From positions 1-56,172 of the forward strand of contig JAUIJC010000030.1 in assembly GCA_030431525.1 (NCBI GenBank): a stretch of DNA of 56,172 bases, written 5' to 3'. Of the stretch, positions 9,768-19,800 are shown piece by piece. How positions within the stretch are numbered: the first letter of the stretch is position 1; every line of letters starts with the position of its first letter. The notes beneath the pieces are model-generated. The model saw only the letters and a program-made list of their open reading frames with translations, searched no databases and was not told the DNA's origin. This stretch comes from Bacteroidia bacterium. GTDB lineage: Bacteria > Bacteroidota > Bacteroidia > Cytophagales > JAAEPT01. The position numbers and the translations under genes were made by a program.

Positions 9768-10406
9768 ATGATGGACCTCTCCAGCATCCGACGCGACTAC
9801 CGCAAAAAAACCTTGGACGAACAAGAAGTCCATCACAATCCTATCGAGCAGTTCAAAGTTTGGTTCGAAGAGGTGCTCACCTCCCAAGCTGTTGACGCCA
9901 CCGCCTTTACCTTAGCCACCATGGACGAAAGGCAACGCCCACAAGGCCGAATTGTTCTCCTGAAAGAAGTATTGGATCAAGGATTCGTCTTTTTCACCAA
10001 TTACAACAGCGCCAAAGGCCAGCAAATCGCCAAACACCCCATCGGCTCCATGATTTTCTATTGGCCTGAGCTGGAACGCCAAGTCCGCATCACAGGAAAA
10101 ATCGAGAAGATTGCTCCCGAGGAATCAAGAAAGTATTTCAAGAGTCGCCCAGTCGACAGCCAAATCAGTGGCATCTGTTCCCCACAGAGTCAAGAGGTTC
10201 CGAACCGCCAATATTTGGAGGATGCCATCGAAAACTTCAAAAATTCCCATAACGAGAATGAAATCGAATGGCCTGAAAACTGGGGTGGTTACATCATCAT
10301 CCCTGATGAGGTAGAATTCTGGCAAGGCCGAGCCAGCCGTTTACACGATCGTGTACACTACCAGTTGGAAGATGGAAAATGGAAGATTGCGCGTTTGGCG
10401 CCTTAA
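9768..10406 (+). CDS. pdxH: Pyridoxamine 5'-phosphate oxidase
   Basis: FMN-dependent oxidase that makes pyridoxal 5'-phosphate from pyridoxine or pyridoxamine phosphate (vitamin B6 synthesis and salvage). The 212-residue protein is full length. Diagnostic segments are the N-terminal IRRDYRKKTLDE, the FMN-binding GRIVLLKEV and FFTNYNSAKG, FYWPELERQVRITG, SRPVDSQI and the C-terminal EFWQGRASRLHDR and IARLAP. Two adjacent Met codons begin the frame (9768 and 9771) and either could be used. Monocistronic, followed by a hairpin. Confidence 0.97.
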   Translation: MMDLSSIRRDYRKKTLDEQEVHHNPIEQFKVWFEEVLTSQAVDATAFTLATMDERQRPQGRIVLLKEVLDQGFVFFTNYNSAKGQQIAKHPIGSMIFYWPELERQVRITGKIEKIAPEESRKYFKSRPVDSQISGICSPQSQEVPNRQYLEDAIENFKNSHNENEIEWPENWGGYIIIPDEVEFWQGRASRLHDRVHYQLEDGKWKIARLAP

Positions 10407-10436
10407 GTCAATGGATTGAAATCCATCCTAAGGAAA

Positions 10437-10510
10437 AATCGCCCTTACAAGACTACCACAGCGTAGCCCTGTAAGGGCGATTCTACTTAGCAAAGGACTT
10501 TAGTCCTTTG
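10437..10510 (+). terminator. Hairpins after pdxH
   Basis: A 13-bp stem (10437-10449 with 10470-10482) encloses a 20-nt loop but has only a weak T tract. A second perfect 9-bp hairpin follows at 10491-10510 (CAAAGGACT, 2-nt loop, AGTCCTTTG). Together they separate pdxH from the convergent recD2 gene. The second resembles the AGTCCT/AGGACT hairpins near 35.45 kb. Confidence 0.55.
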
Positions 10511-10523
10511 TATACAAAAGAGT

Positions 10524-13061
10524 TTACCCCTCCTCAGCCACCAATTCCCTCAAATACGTCTGCCTTGCCCGATTATCCACATTTCTTACCGCCAATCCCA
10601 AAGCCTTGCGGGAACCGACAAACAGCGCCATTTTCTTTGCCCTTGTCAGACCAGTGTAAATCAAGTTGCGGTAGAGCATGGTGAAATGTTGGCTAAGAAT
10701 CGGCAGAATCACCACATCAAACTCACTACCCTGAGATTTGTGAATTGTGATGGCATAGGCCAAATCCAATTCGTTGAGGTATTCGCGCCCATAGGCGATT
10801 TCCCGAACCCCCTCCTTGGTCTTGAAGGCGACCAGCAATTCCATCTCCTCGGGGTCAACAGCCAAGATTTTTCCGATATCACCGTTGAACACCTCCAACT
10901 CGTAGTTGTTTCGACGCTGAATGACGCGATCCCCTTGTCTGAACAGCTTGTCACCCAAACGGATTTCAGGCTTGCTCGCTGATGGCGGATTGGACTTTGC
11001 CTGCAAAAGCATATTGAGGTTTTTCGTCCCCAAACTTCCTCGGGTCATTGGCGAAAGCACCTGAATCTCGCGGTTGGCACCCAGTTTTTCCCGAATCGTC
11101 TTGGTATAAAGATGAACCACCATTTCAGTGGCGGTCATGCCATAGCGCAATGACGACCACGGATGGACATTCTTCATAATTGCCTTGAGGGCATCCGCCT
11201 GCGAATTGGACTGCAAAAGGGAGGAAACATCAGCCCGCAAAAACTTCTGGGGAATCTGGAAAAGATAAGACGGTTCAATGGATTGACGGCTGTATTCAAC
11301 CTCTTCCTCCTGCACTTGATTCAAAGAAAGGTCATCCCCATCCAAACGTTGGTATTGCACCTTCGCTCCCTCTTCCTTTTTCACAAAAACTTGCCCACCA
11401 GATTGGGCTGTTTCCTTCATCACTTTGCTCACCTTGCGGATAAACTGCGACTGCTCCATGGATGCCTCCTCGGAATCAACAAACAGACAGTCAATGCCCT
11501 TTTCCCAGACCTTGGTGTCATGGAAAGGTGAATCCACCTTTGGAGATTCACCGCTATTAATGTTGTGGGCGAAGGTGATAATCTTGCTTTCCTGCGCTTG
11601 GCGGAATACCTGCGTCAAGCGATAAACTGGAACCTTGGTGGACTCAATCAAGTCCTTCAACACATTGCCCGCGCCAACGGACGGAAGCTGATCCACGTCC
11701 CCAATAAACAGTACCTGCGCCTTTTTGGGCACCGCCTTCATCAAGGAGGCCGTCAATGAAATGTCCAACATGGAGCACTCATCAACAATCAGGAAATCAC
11801 AGTCCAAAGTATCCTCCTCATTCTTTTTGAAACCCATATTCACAGGATCAAAAACCAAAAGGCGGTGAATGGTTTTGGCTTCCATGCCAATGACCTCGCC
11901 CATGCGCTGTGCCGCACGGCCGGTCGGCGCCGCTAACAACACCTCCTTGCCCATGGCTTGAGCCAAGCGCACAATGGCTTTGGTGGTAGTCGTTTTACCA
12001 CAACCAGGACCACCCGTCAAAATGGAAAAGGGTTGGGAAACCACTCCAGCCACACTTTCCGCCTGTTCATCACTCAATGGAAACTCCTGCTGGGCGTTGA
12101 ATCGATTGAGCCAGTCCCACACCTTCTGTTCATCCACACGGAGTGTCCGCTGGATGAATTCCAAGGTTTTACTGGCCGTGGTTTCCTCGTCAAAAAAGAG
12201 GGTTTTGTTATAAAAGCACCTGACCAATTCGCCATGCTGGTCGATGGCGCGCACAGAAATTTCTTTTTCCTCTTCCAAACTCACCAAACAGGATTGGATA
12301 AGGTCTTGATCCTTAATGGCAATCAGCTTATCGACCGCCTCCAGAATTTGAGGTAAGGTCAGAAAACAATGGCCTTCGTCACGACTGGCCGCCAATACGT
12401 GTTTTACGGCCGCTTCCACCCTTTTTGGGGAATCCTTCTCAAAACCGAGACTCAGGGCGATGCGGTCGGCAGAGAAAAAGCCAATGCCGTAAATGTCTTT
12501 GCTCAGCTGGTAAGGGTTCTCGCTGACAATCTCGATGGCTTTTTGGCCATAGGTCTTAAAAATTTTGACGGCATATAGCGTGCTGACGCCATATTCCTGC
12601 AGGAACATCATGACGTTGCGGATTTCGCGGTGCTCCGTCCACGACTCCTTAATTTTGGAGAGCTTGCCCTTGGCGATGCCTGGTACCTCAGTCATTCGCT
12701 CAATGTTATCCTCGAAAATCTCCAGCGTTTCCTCCCCAAAGTGCTTGACAATCTTTTTGGCCGTCTTTGGACCCACGCCATAAATCAGTCCCGAACCCAA
12801 GTATTTTTCCAAGGCTGAGGCCGAGGCAGGCTTTCGCTCAATGACGTTTGAGGCCTTGAACTGCTCCCCAAACTTGGGATGATTGGTCCAAACGCCATGA
12901 AATTCCAAGGTCGCACCGGCGAACACCTTCCCTTGGTGAACGGTAACAGTCGTTTGCTCATTGGGGCGCCCCTGCGGGGAAACCCTCAACACGGACCAGC
13001 CCGTTTCCTCGCTGTGAAAAGTAATCCGCTCTACGACACCAACCAGTTTTTCTTCGACCAT
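10524..13061 (-). CDS. recD2: RecD2-type ATP-dependent DNA helicase
   Basis: SF1B 5'-3' helicase of the RecD2/TraA group, acting in DNA repair or replication without RecBC. Of 845 residues, the first 90 or so form an OB-like domain (GVVERITFHSEETGWSVLRV), followed by helix-hairpin-helix segments (GVGPKTAKKI, VPGIAKGKL), Walker A GGPGCGKTTTT, Walker B DFLIVDECSMLD, IGDVDQLPSVGAG, and C-terminal TIHKSQGSEFDVV and YTGLTRAKK. Between motif III/IV (TQVFRQA) and IQVLSPM-type sequence (EIQVLSPMTRG) there is a stretch of roughly 110 residues, rich in acidic and Gln residues, that is longer than I expect for the family. Convergent with pdxH. Confidence 0.93.
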   Translation of the reverse strand: MVEEKLVGVVERITFHSEETGWSVLRVSPQGRPNEQTTVTVHQGKVFAGATLEFHGVWTNHPKFGEQFKASNVIERKPASASALEKYLGSGLIYGVGPKTAKKIVKHFGEETLEIFEDNIERMTEVPGIAKGKLSKIKESWTEHREIRNVMMFLQEYGVSTLYAVKIFKTYGQKAIEIVSENPYQLSKDIYGIGFFSADRIALSLGFEKDSPKRVEAAVKHVLAASRDEGHCFLTLPQILEAVDKLIAIKDQDLIQSCLVSLEEEKEISVRAIDQHGELVRCFYNKTLFFDEETTASKTLEFIQRTLRVDEQKVWDWLNRFNAQQEFPLSDEQAESVAGVVSQPFSILTGGPGCGKTTTTKAIVRLAQAMGKEVLLAAPTGRAAQRMGEVIGMEAKTIHRLLVFDPVNMGFKKNEEDTLDCDFLIVDECSMLDISLTASLMKAVPKKAQVLFIGDVDQLPSVGAGNVLKDLIESTKVPVYRLTQVFRQAQESKIITFAHNINSGESPKVDSPFHDTKVWEKGIDCLFVDSEEASMEQSQFIRKVSKVMKETAQSGGQVFVKKEEGAKVQYQRLDGDDLSLNQVQEEEVEYSRQSIEPSYLFQIPQKFLRADVSSLLQSNSQADALKAIMKNVHPWSSLRYGMTATEMVVHLYTKTIREKLGANREIQVLSPMTRGSLGTKNLNMLLQAKSNPPSASKPEIRLGDKLFRQGDRVIQRRNNYELEVFNGDIGKILAVDPEEMELLVAFKTKEGVREIAYGREYLNELDLAYAITIHKSQGSEFDVVILPILSQHFTMLYRNLIYTGLTRAKKMALFVGSRKALGLAVRNVDNRARQTYLRELVAEEG

Positions 13062-13196
13062 TTTCGTTTACCTCTATTGACCATTGCCTTGGCCTACAAA
13101 GGTAACGACTCCTCCTCGGCTTTTCGTCCCACACTTAGTAGATAGCATTTGAGAAAAAAACTCTCCAGTTTTACGAAAACACTAACTCCCTTTCCA

Positions 13197-14370
13197 ATGC
13201 CCAAGAAGTACCTGATCTTCCTTTGGTTCATTTTTCAGACCCTACCAACTTGGGCAAACATGGCCAACCCTCTTCTTAGAGGTTCCAAAACTTCCTCGCC
13301 ATTTATTACAGATGAAGTCAGAGTCATCTCAGAAACCATTAATATGACTATTGACTAGTCTTTTGAAACCTGCGAATATGAAATCACATACCACATAGAG
13401 ACCGATACTCTTGGGGTCTATATGCCCTTGGCCTTTATCGCTAAGGATTTTGAAAAAGACTTCAAGGTAACATTGGAGAATGATTCGCTACTTTATTGTG
13501 ATTCCTGTAAAACTTTAGAAATCCCATTTGAAAAAATCCACAAAAATGGTGTCCCTTATTTTCGAAGTAAATTGGGATGAAAATGAAAGCTACTCCTACA
13601 GAAAAAATGACTTAAAGTATTTTAGGATTTTTCTCTCCAAACCGAAATACACCATCAAGGTTAGCTATGTTGGAAGAGCCTGGGTTGATCGAAATGACTT
13701 GCTCAAAAAATATCAATTTCAGTACTCCCTTTACCCTGCCAAATTTTGGTCTTCCTTCGGCACCTTAGACATCAAAGTCGTCGTTGAAAATCCCTCCATC
13801 CCTATTCACTGCAACTTGGGTGAAGCTGATGATATCAAGGAAAACTGCTATCGTTGGCATTTTAACTCCCTGCCTGCCGATGAACTTGAACTCAATTTCA
13901 ATCCGCCACTAAGTGGCTTACAAGAAGCCTTCACATATAATGGCCCATACCTATTTGCCGGTGTCTTTCTTTTACTTTGCTTTTGGATAAATGTTGCTTG
14001 GATACTCAAACGAACAAAGACAGGTAAACCTACTCCCTATTTTTCGTCCTTTATCCTTCCTAGCATCATTGTTCCCCTTATAGCCTATTTTATCTTTGAC
14101 TTTTCGTTCCCCTTTCTTGACTACTGCCTTGGAGAACACGCTTCCAAATATCATGGGTATTATTTCCTCATGATAGTCATCGTTCCAGTCATCTGGGTGG
14201 TGTACTGGGTTTTGTTACACACCCTAAAACTTGTGTTTGTTAACTGGGTTTATCCCCACCAACATTCCACCACCTCGGACACCGCACAAAGCATAAGCAA
14301 TAGCACCAACAAGGAGCAGATGACGAAAAATCGTTCAAAACCTTCGTTATCGAGTCGAGCACGCAACTGA
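13197..14370 (+). pseudogene. Broken gene for an exported membrane protein
   Basis: An ATG at 13197 starts a signal peptide (PKKYLIFLWFIFQTLPTWA), but the frame meets TAG at 13356-13358. Past the stop the same frame stays protein-like (ETCEYEITYHIETDT, VYMPLAFIAKDFEKDFKV) to a TGA near 13584. Protein-like coding then continues in the +1 frame (open from 13528; ENESYSYRKNDLKYF) to 14370. So one original gene of about 390 codons appears to carry a nonsense codon and a frameshift near 13560-13585. The intact part has a beta-rich extracytoplasmic domain and about three membrane segments (LFAGVFLLLCFWINVAWIL, SIIVPLIAYFIFDF, VIVPVIWVVYWVLL) with a polar tail. The family is not recognised. A sequencing error could explain one lesion, less easily both. 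Confidence 0.7.
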
Positions 14371-14506
14371 GACATAATGATATCGGTTATTGTTTGAATA
14401 CGGTGGCAAGTTGCCCATCATACTCAACCCAAGGGTTAGCCCGATATTATCTTTTCGCTATGTTCTGGTGGTAATGTTTCCTGAGTTTTAAGGACGAAAA
14501 AAAAGG

Positions 14507-14534
14507 TTGCCTGAATTGATCAGACAACCTTTAT
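14507..14534. terminator. Hairpin between the pseudogene and the amidohydrolase gene
   Basis: AAAGGTTG-C-CTGA pairs with TCAG-A-CAACCTTT, with one mismatch. A-rich on the left and short T run on the right, so it could terminate in either direction. Confidence 0.5.
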
Positions 14535-14561
14535 GGGTTTACGAAAGGGGAATTTATTTTT

Positions 14562-14644
14562 ACCACGGAGAAAGGGAGGAAAGGAGATATATGTTGTTCA
14601 AAGTGAAATCCCTTTAATGCTCCTTCCCTCACTTTCTCCGTGGT
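14562..14644. repeat. ACCACNGAG-type inverted repeat, copy A
   Basis: A 25-bp left arm (14562-14586, beginning ACCACGGAGAAAGGGAGG) and a right arm (14620-14644) are near-perfect inverted copies around a 33-bp centre. A related but diverged element lies at 35513-35624. Similar ACCACAGAG-style repeats are widespread in bacterial intergenic regions; I know of no function. Confidence 0.75.
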
Positions 14645-14661
14645 TTAAAAACCCTATTTAC

Positions 14662-16059
14662 TCAGGGTTTCACAATACGCTCCACTTCCACACCATCAGC
14701 CAAAATCATTTCTGGTGTTTTCAGGACGGATAAATCCTCCAACGGATTGCCCGAAAGCAACAACAAATCAGCCTGCATTCCTTCCTCCACCGTTCCAAAA
14801 TCCGGTTTCTCCAAAAAGACTTGAGCGTTGCCAGAAGTGGCACCACTCAAGATCTCAAAATTGCTCAAGCCGTATTCCTTCAAAATCTCTAACTCTTGGA
14901 AATAGGTAGAACCTGGATAAGTTCCTGGCAATGCGCTATCCGTTCCAATCAAGATTTTGACGCCATTTCGCTGAAGTGTTTCCAAGTTGTGCGACCAAAA
15001 ACCACGGTTATGCGCCACATCTCTGGCAAAATCGCCCATGGTTGGCGTCAGCATAAACACCTTACCATTTTCACCAGAAACAGGCTCCAAAATCTCGCTC
15101 GGCAACAAGAGAGAATCCATTTTTGACGGCTCAAAAATGCCCGAGCTGATGCGATACACATTCTCAAATCCAGCCAAAGTATAAATCACCGGAACGCCCT
15201 TGTCGGCAATAATCTTCGCCTGCTCCTCGGTAATCGCCCCTCGCATAATCCCGTGGGCCAAAATATCGGCTCCGGCATTGACGGCGTTGACCGCATTCTC
15301 GGCGCTTCCCACATGCACAAACACCTTGAAGCCTTCCTTATGCGCCTCATCGACCAAGGCTTTCATCAAGTCAAATGACATCTCAGGCGTGCCTTCCGGA
15401 ATCTGGTCGCACACAATCTTGATGTAGTGAACGCCTTTCTTCTTTTGTTTGGCGATAATCTTCTTGGCATCCTCAGGCTTCTCAATGGTTGGCACCAAAT
15501 GGTCCACCATGCCTTTCATCGCCTTTGGCGCCATCACCTTGCCCAACGGAATCGGGTGACTGCCAGGCACCGTAATCGGCATATCCGTATAGTAAATCGC
15601 TGGCCCCAAGATTTTGCCTTGAGCAATCTTCTTGTTCAACTTTTCAGACTTGGAGGCCACACCACCAAGTTCATAAACCGTGGTGATGCCGGAGTACAAA
15701 TAAGCCTGCAAATTGTATTTCACATTTGGGGCAATCTTCTCCCATGGAACCGCACCGCTACTTCCCAAATGGACATGGGCGTCAATCAGCCCTGGCATCA
15801 AGGTTTTTCCTGTGCCGTCAATCACCCGAGGCTCCCCATAAACCAACTTGGGTTTGCCCACGCTTTCGATTTTCCCACCCGAAATCAACACATCCTGATT
15901 CCGCAAAATGGTCTTGTCCTTACCATTAAAGACACTCACATTCTTGATCAGAATCGGATTCTTGTCTTGCTCCGATTTTAGGATTTCTGGGTAGTCACCC
16001 TTCTTGTCTTGGCAGGCAGACAACAGGGCCAAAACGAATAACGGTATGAGTTTTTTCAT
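14662..16059 (-). CDS. Amidohydrolase-family lipoprotein (imidazolonepropionase-like)
   Basis: A 465-residue protein with a lipoprotein signal (LLSAC, Cys16) and a metal-dependent hydrolase fold. Metal-site motifs in order: DAHVHLG after the N-terminal beta-sandwich, HVGS and ILAHGIM for the middle histidines, and LIGTDSALPGTYPG for the catalytic Asp. The end (ADLLLLSGNPLEDL, ILADGVEVE) is the usual composite-domain closure. Members of this subgroup act on cyclic amides, peptides or toxins; the substrate here is unknown. The start ATG overlaps the stop of the preceding membrane-protein gene by ATGA, so translation is probably coupled. Confidence 0.88.
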   Translation of the reverse strand: MKKLIPLFVLALLSACQDKKGDYPEILKSEQDKNPILIKNVSVFNGKDKTILRNQDVLISGGKIESVGKPKLVYGEPRVIDGTGKTLMPGLIDAHVHLGSSGAVPWEKIAPNVKYNLQAYLYSGITTVYELGGVASKSEKLNKKIAQGKILGPAIYYTDMPITVPGSHPIPLGKVMAPKAMKGMVDHLVPTIEKPEDAKKIIAKQKKKGVHYIKIVCDQIPEGTPEMSFDLMKALVDEAHKEGFKVFVHVGSAENAVNAVNAGADILAHGIMRGAITEEQAKIIADKGVPVIYTLAGFENVYRISSGIFEPSKMDSLLLPSEILEPVSGENGKVFMLTPTMGDFARDVAHNRGFWSHNLETLQRNGVKILIGTDSALPGTYPGSTYFQELEILKEYGLSNFEILSGATSGNAQVFLEKPDFGTVEEGMQADLLLLSGNPLEDLSVLKTPEMILADGVEVERIVKP

Positions 16060-16418
16060 CGGGAAGGGAATAGGGTTTTGCGTTCCGAAAATAGAAGGAG
16101 AGCAAGATTAGCGATTGGATAAGTCAAAGACAACCAAAGAGGCGCTGACCATTCAGAATTTCTGTCGAGGAAAATGCTCACAAACATCCATCCTATAAAA
16201 ATGGTTAGACAGATTCTTCGTCCCCAAGTGGGTAGGAACCATTGTAGATTCAATAGGCAAAAAACAAAACCCGTTTGCACAATACCACTTATGGCCAAAA
16301 GCTTCCACTTTCCATTCGGCATTTCCAAGAGCAATTGATATCCCATTCCCGCCCAATACATAACGGAGAGTAGACAGGCAAACAGAAAATATTTAGTTCG
16401 GGTGTTTAGGTCCATCAT
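16056..16418 (-). CDS. Small integral membrane protein (4 TM)
   Basis: A 120-residue, highly hydrophobic protein with about four membrane segments (YFLFACLLSVMYWAGMGYQL; ISGIVQTGFVFCLLNL; ICLTIFIGWMFVSIFL; WLSLTYPIANLALLLF). No family recognised. Both ends overlap neighbours by ATGA: the start with the stop of the upstream membrane protein and the stop with the start of the amidohydrolase. This argues for a real, translationally coupled middle gene of a three-gene operon. Confidence 0.75.
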   Translation of the reverse strand: MMDLNTRTKYFLFACLLSVMYWAGMGYQLLLEMPNGKWKLLAISGIVQTGFVFCLLNLQWFLPTWGRRICLTIFIGWMFVSIFLDRNSEWSAPLWLSLTYPIANLALLLFSERKTLFPSR

Positions 16419-16780
16419 TCCTCTTTCTTCATCAATTTGATTTCCAATATGGAACTCACAATGGCATTCAATCCAAACAATAATTGAAGGGGTAGTATAT
16501 CAGCTATAGGAATTCCTGACACCCCAAATACTACAATTACCACCAATGCAACCACACACGGTAGAACTAACCGAGCATTTTCCATGGGCAATAAAATTGG
16601 AAGGTTGGCAACAGCTAAAACCAAAGTGAGCAGAATGGCTCCAAAGAAAAGAAAGTATTGGGCCTGATAGGTATGAGGCTCCATCGAAAGGACTATTTCC
16701 CCATAAATCCAAATAAGGAGGAAAGCGCCAAGAAGGATGAAAAGATACCTTCTCAATCTCTGCTTAAAGGAAATATTCAT
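16415..16780 (-). CDS. Small integral membrane protein (4 TM)
   Basis: A 121-residue hydrophobic protein with about four membrane helices (residues about 11-31, 40-60, 67-87, 92-112) and a Lys/Glu-rich tail (KLMKKEE). No family recognised. First gene of the operon with the next small membrane protein and the amidohydrolase; the stop overlaps the next start by ATGA. Its size and topology match its neighbour, so the two could form a hetero-oligomer, which is inference from layout only. Confidence 0.72.
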   Translation of the reverse strand: MNISFKQRLRRYLFILLGAFLLIWIYGEIVLSMEPHTYQAQYFLFFGAILLTLVLAVANLPILLPMENARLVLPCVVALVVIVVFGVSGIPIADILPLQLLFGLNAIVSSILEIKLMKKEE

Positions 16781-16797
16781 TGAACTATTTTTTGTCT

Positions 16798-16857
16798 GCA
16801 GGGGCAGGCCAGTATGTCCAGCCTAATCATTTGGGCGGACACACAGGTCCGCCCCTA
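16798..16857. repeat. GGGGCGGAC-type imperfect inverted repeat
   Basis: The arms AGGGGCAGGCCAGTATGTCC and its imperfect inverse GGACACACAGGTCCGCCCCT flank a short AT-rich centre. It begins 5 bp past the oplAH-like stop. It lacks a T tract on the minus strand, so it is not a classical terminator. The core resembles intergenic repeats seen in many bacterial genomes; the function is unknown. Confidence 0.6.
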
Positions 16858-16861
16858 TACC

Positions 16862-19800
16862 CTATTCATTGCCAAACCCACCGCCACCAGGCGTTTTCAT
16901 CAAAATCCGTTCTCCCTTCTTCAAGGACAACTGCTCCAAACCTTCCAGTTTTTTGTAGTTGCCATCGGTGTATAGAAAGTTTTCGCCTGCTTTCCCTTCT
17001 TTGCCTCCATTCAGGCCAAAAGCGCCTTTATTCCTTCGTTGGGTAAGCAAGGAAACCTCCACAGGTTCCAAGAATTCCAATTCACGGACAATGCCATTCC
17101 CACCCTTGAATTTCCCTTGGCCACCCGATACTTGGCGAATGCCAAACTGATGGACACGAACAGGAAATCTGGCCTCCAATATCTCCACATCGGTGATTCG
17201 GGTATTTGTCATATGGCTATGAATAGCCGACTCCCCATCATAGCCTTGCGTAGCACCCACTCCACCACCGATGGTCTCGTAGTAACCGAAGTTGTCATTG
17301 CCGAACACAAAATTGTTCATGGTCCCTTGGCTGGCGGAAGCCACACCCAATGCACCCAAAATCACATCGGTCACTTTTTGGGAAACCTCAACATTGCCCG
17401 CCACCACGGCCGCCTGTTCGGCAGGATTCTCCCTGCGAGGCGGATTCAGCATTCCCTCTGGCAGAATCAATTCCACTGGGGCAAACATTCCCGCATTCAT
17501 CGGAATATTCTCGCCAATCAAACAACGTAGGCAGTACAGCAAGGCGCTTTTGACAATGGCTTCATTGGCATTCAAACTGTTCGGCTGAACCGGTGCCGAA
17601 CCAGTGAAGTCCACCGTCAAATGATCATCCTGAATGGTCAATTTCAATTGGACAGGCGCCCCATTGTCAAAGGTATCCGAGAAGCTATACACGCCAGAGG
17701 CAAAAGAACGCAAGGCCTGTCTGGTTTTCTCCTCGGCTACGGTGCGGATATGCCCCATATAGGCCTCCACTACCGGCCATGAATAATGGGCAATCATGCG
17801 TTCCAACTCGGTAATCCCGATTTGGTTGGCCGCCATTTGGGCTTTGATGTCGGCAATATTTTCCTGCGGTGATCGAGATGGATACTTAGCCTCGGTCAAG
17901 GCCTTGAGGAGGCTTTCTTCCTGAAAAACTCCGTCTTGGACCAAATTCATGTGACGGAACACCACACCTTCCTCCTCCAGGTTTTTAGCGAATGGATAAA
18001 TGGAGCCCGGCTTCAAACCTCCAATCTCAGAATGGTGAGCCCTCGAAGCCACGAAGAACCTGAGTTGGTTGTCCTCTCCGAATACTGGTGAAATGATAGT
18101 GATATCTGGAAGATGCGTTCCCCCCAAGGAAGGATCGTTACAGATAAATACATCGCCTAGGTTGATGGCGATATTCATTTCCAACAAGCCTTTGACGCAT
18201 TCGCCCATGGCACCCAAATGCACAGGAATATGGGGCGCATTGACCACCAAATTGCCTTGTGCATCCAAAATCGCACAACTGAAATCGAGGCGCTCCTTCA
18301 CATTGACCGACAGGGAAATCTTCTGGAGGGTCACCCCCATTTGCTCGGCGATATGCGAGAAATGGTTGTTAAACAACTCCAAATAAACGGGGTCGGCCTT
18401 GGTGCTTAACAACTCATGGCGGTCCTCCTCGTTTTCATCGGTCAATACCAAATCAAATCGCTCAGTCAACTTGGCCGTCCATCCTGGCTCTACCACAATG
18501 GTAGAAATTTCCTCCAAAATCATGGCTGGCCCTTGAATGATGGCGCCAGGCGTTAAACGCTCACGTTCATAAATAGGCGCTTCAAAAGGTTTTCCGTCAA
18601 AATGAATCTTGGTGCTTTCAAGAGGCTCAGGCTCGTAAGGGTTCTCTTTTTGAGTCGGGAACTCAGGCTTGTGCGTGTGCCCAACCATTTCTACTCGAAC
18701 ATTCACCAGCTCAATACCTCGCCCTTTGTGGCTATGCCCATAAAGCTGTTGGTGTTGCGCTTGGAACTCCTTGGTCACCTCCTCGACCAACTGCTCAGAA
18801 ATTCCTTGCTTATCTTTAGTCAGGGTAATGACAGCTTCTTCACCTTGATAACGGATATCAAAAAGGTGTTTTATGCTAAGGCTTTCCTCTAAGATATTTT
18901 CGGAGGATAGGTCAATGCGCAATTGAGTTTCTAGCCCGTCCAAAGTTGTGGCAAGTTCATCCAACACGTTTCCATCAAACGGCGTTAGAAGACTTTGCTC
19001 CTTGAACCGTCTGATATCGGCAAAGCCCATCCCCAAGGCACTGAGGATTCCGGCCATTGGATGAAGCAATACCTTTTGGGTACCCAACAGACGCGCTACC
19101 GAACAAGCATGCTGGGCGCCCGCCCCACCAAAGGAAACCAAAACGTGTTCGACAGGATTATAGCCCTTTGACGAGCTAATCCGCTTGATAACTTGCGCCA
19201 TTCGGTGGTTGGCGATCTTGGTAAATCCGTCAGCGATTTGCTCCAAGCTCATGGACTCACCTGTGGCCTCCAACACTTGGGCTTGCACCTCCCGAAGTCG
19301 GTCCTCTACAATGGAAAGTTTCAACTGGAAAGGGAAATGCTTTTGGGAAACCTTGCCATTAAAAAGGTTGATGTCAGTGATGGTCAATGGGCCTCCTTTT
19401 CCATAACAAGCCGGACCTGGGTGGGCGCCTGCACTTTCGGGACCTACCACCAATTTCTGTCCATCAAAACGACAGATGGAACCACCTCCAGCGGCCACCG
19501 TTTCGATAGCATACATTGGGGCGACAATCCGAACCCCCTCCTTTTCACAGGAGAACTGGTATTCGTACTCCCCTCCAAAACGACAAACATCGGTAGAGGT
19601 TCCACCCATATCAAAGCCCAAAGCCTTTTCGAAACCCGCCAATTTTGCCACGGTTGAGAACCCCACTACACCACCAGCAGGTCCGCTTAGGATACAATCC
19701 TTACCCGAAAAATGGTCAGCATTTACCAAACCTCCGGCTGAGGTCATTAACCTTAAATCAGCATCAGGAATCGTCTTGCGAAGACTTTTGATAAAGTCGC

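Noticed and set aside
13149-13196. Upstream Met at 13149 for the broken gene
   Set aside because: The Met at 13197 gives a classical signal peptide directly; the upstream part is polar.
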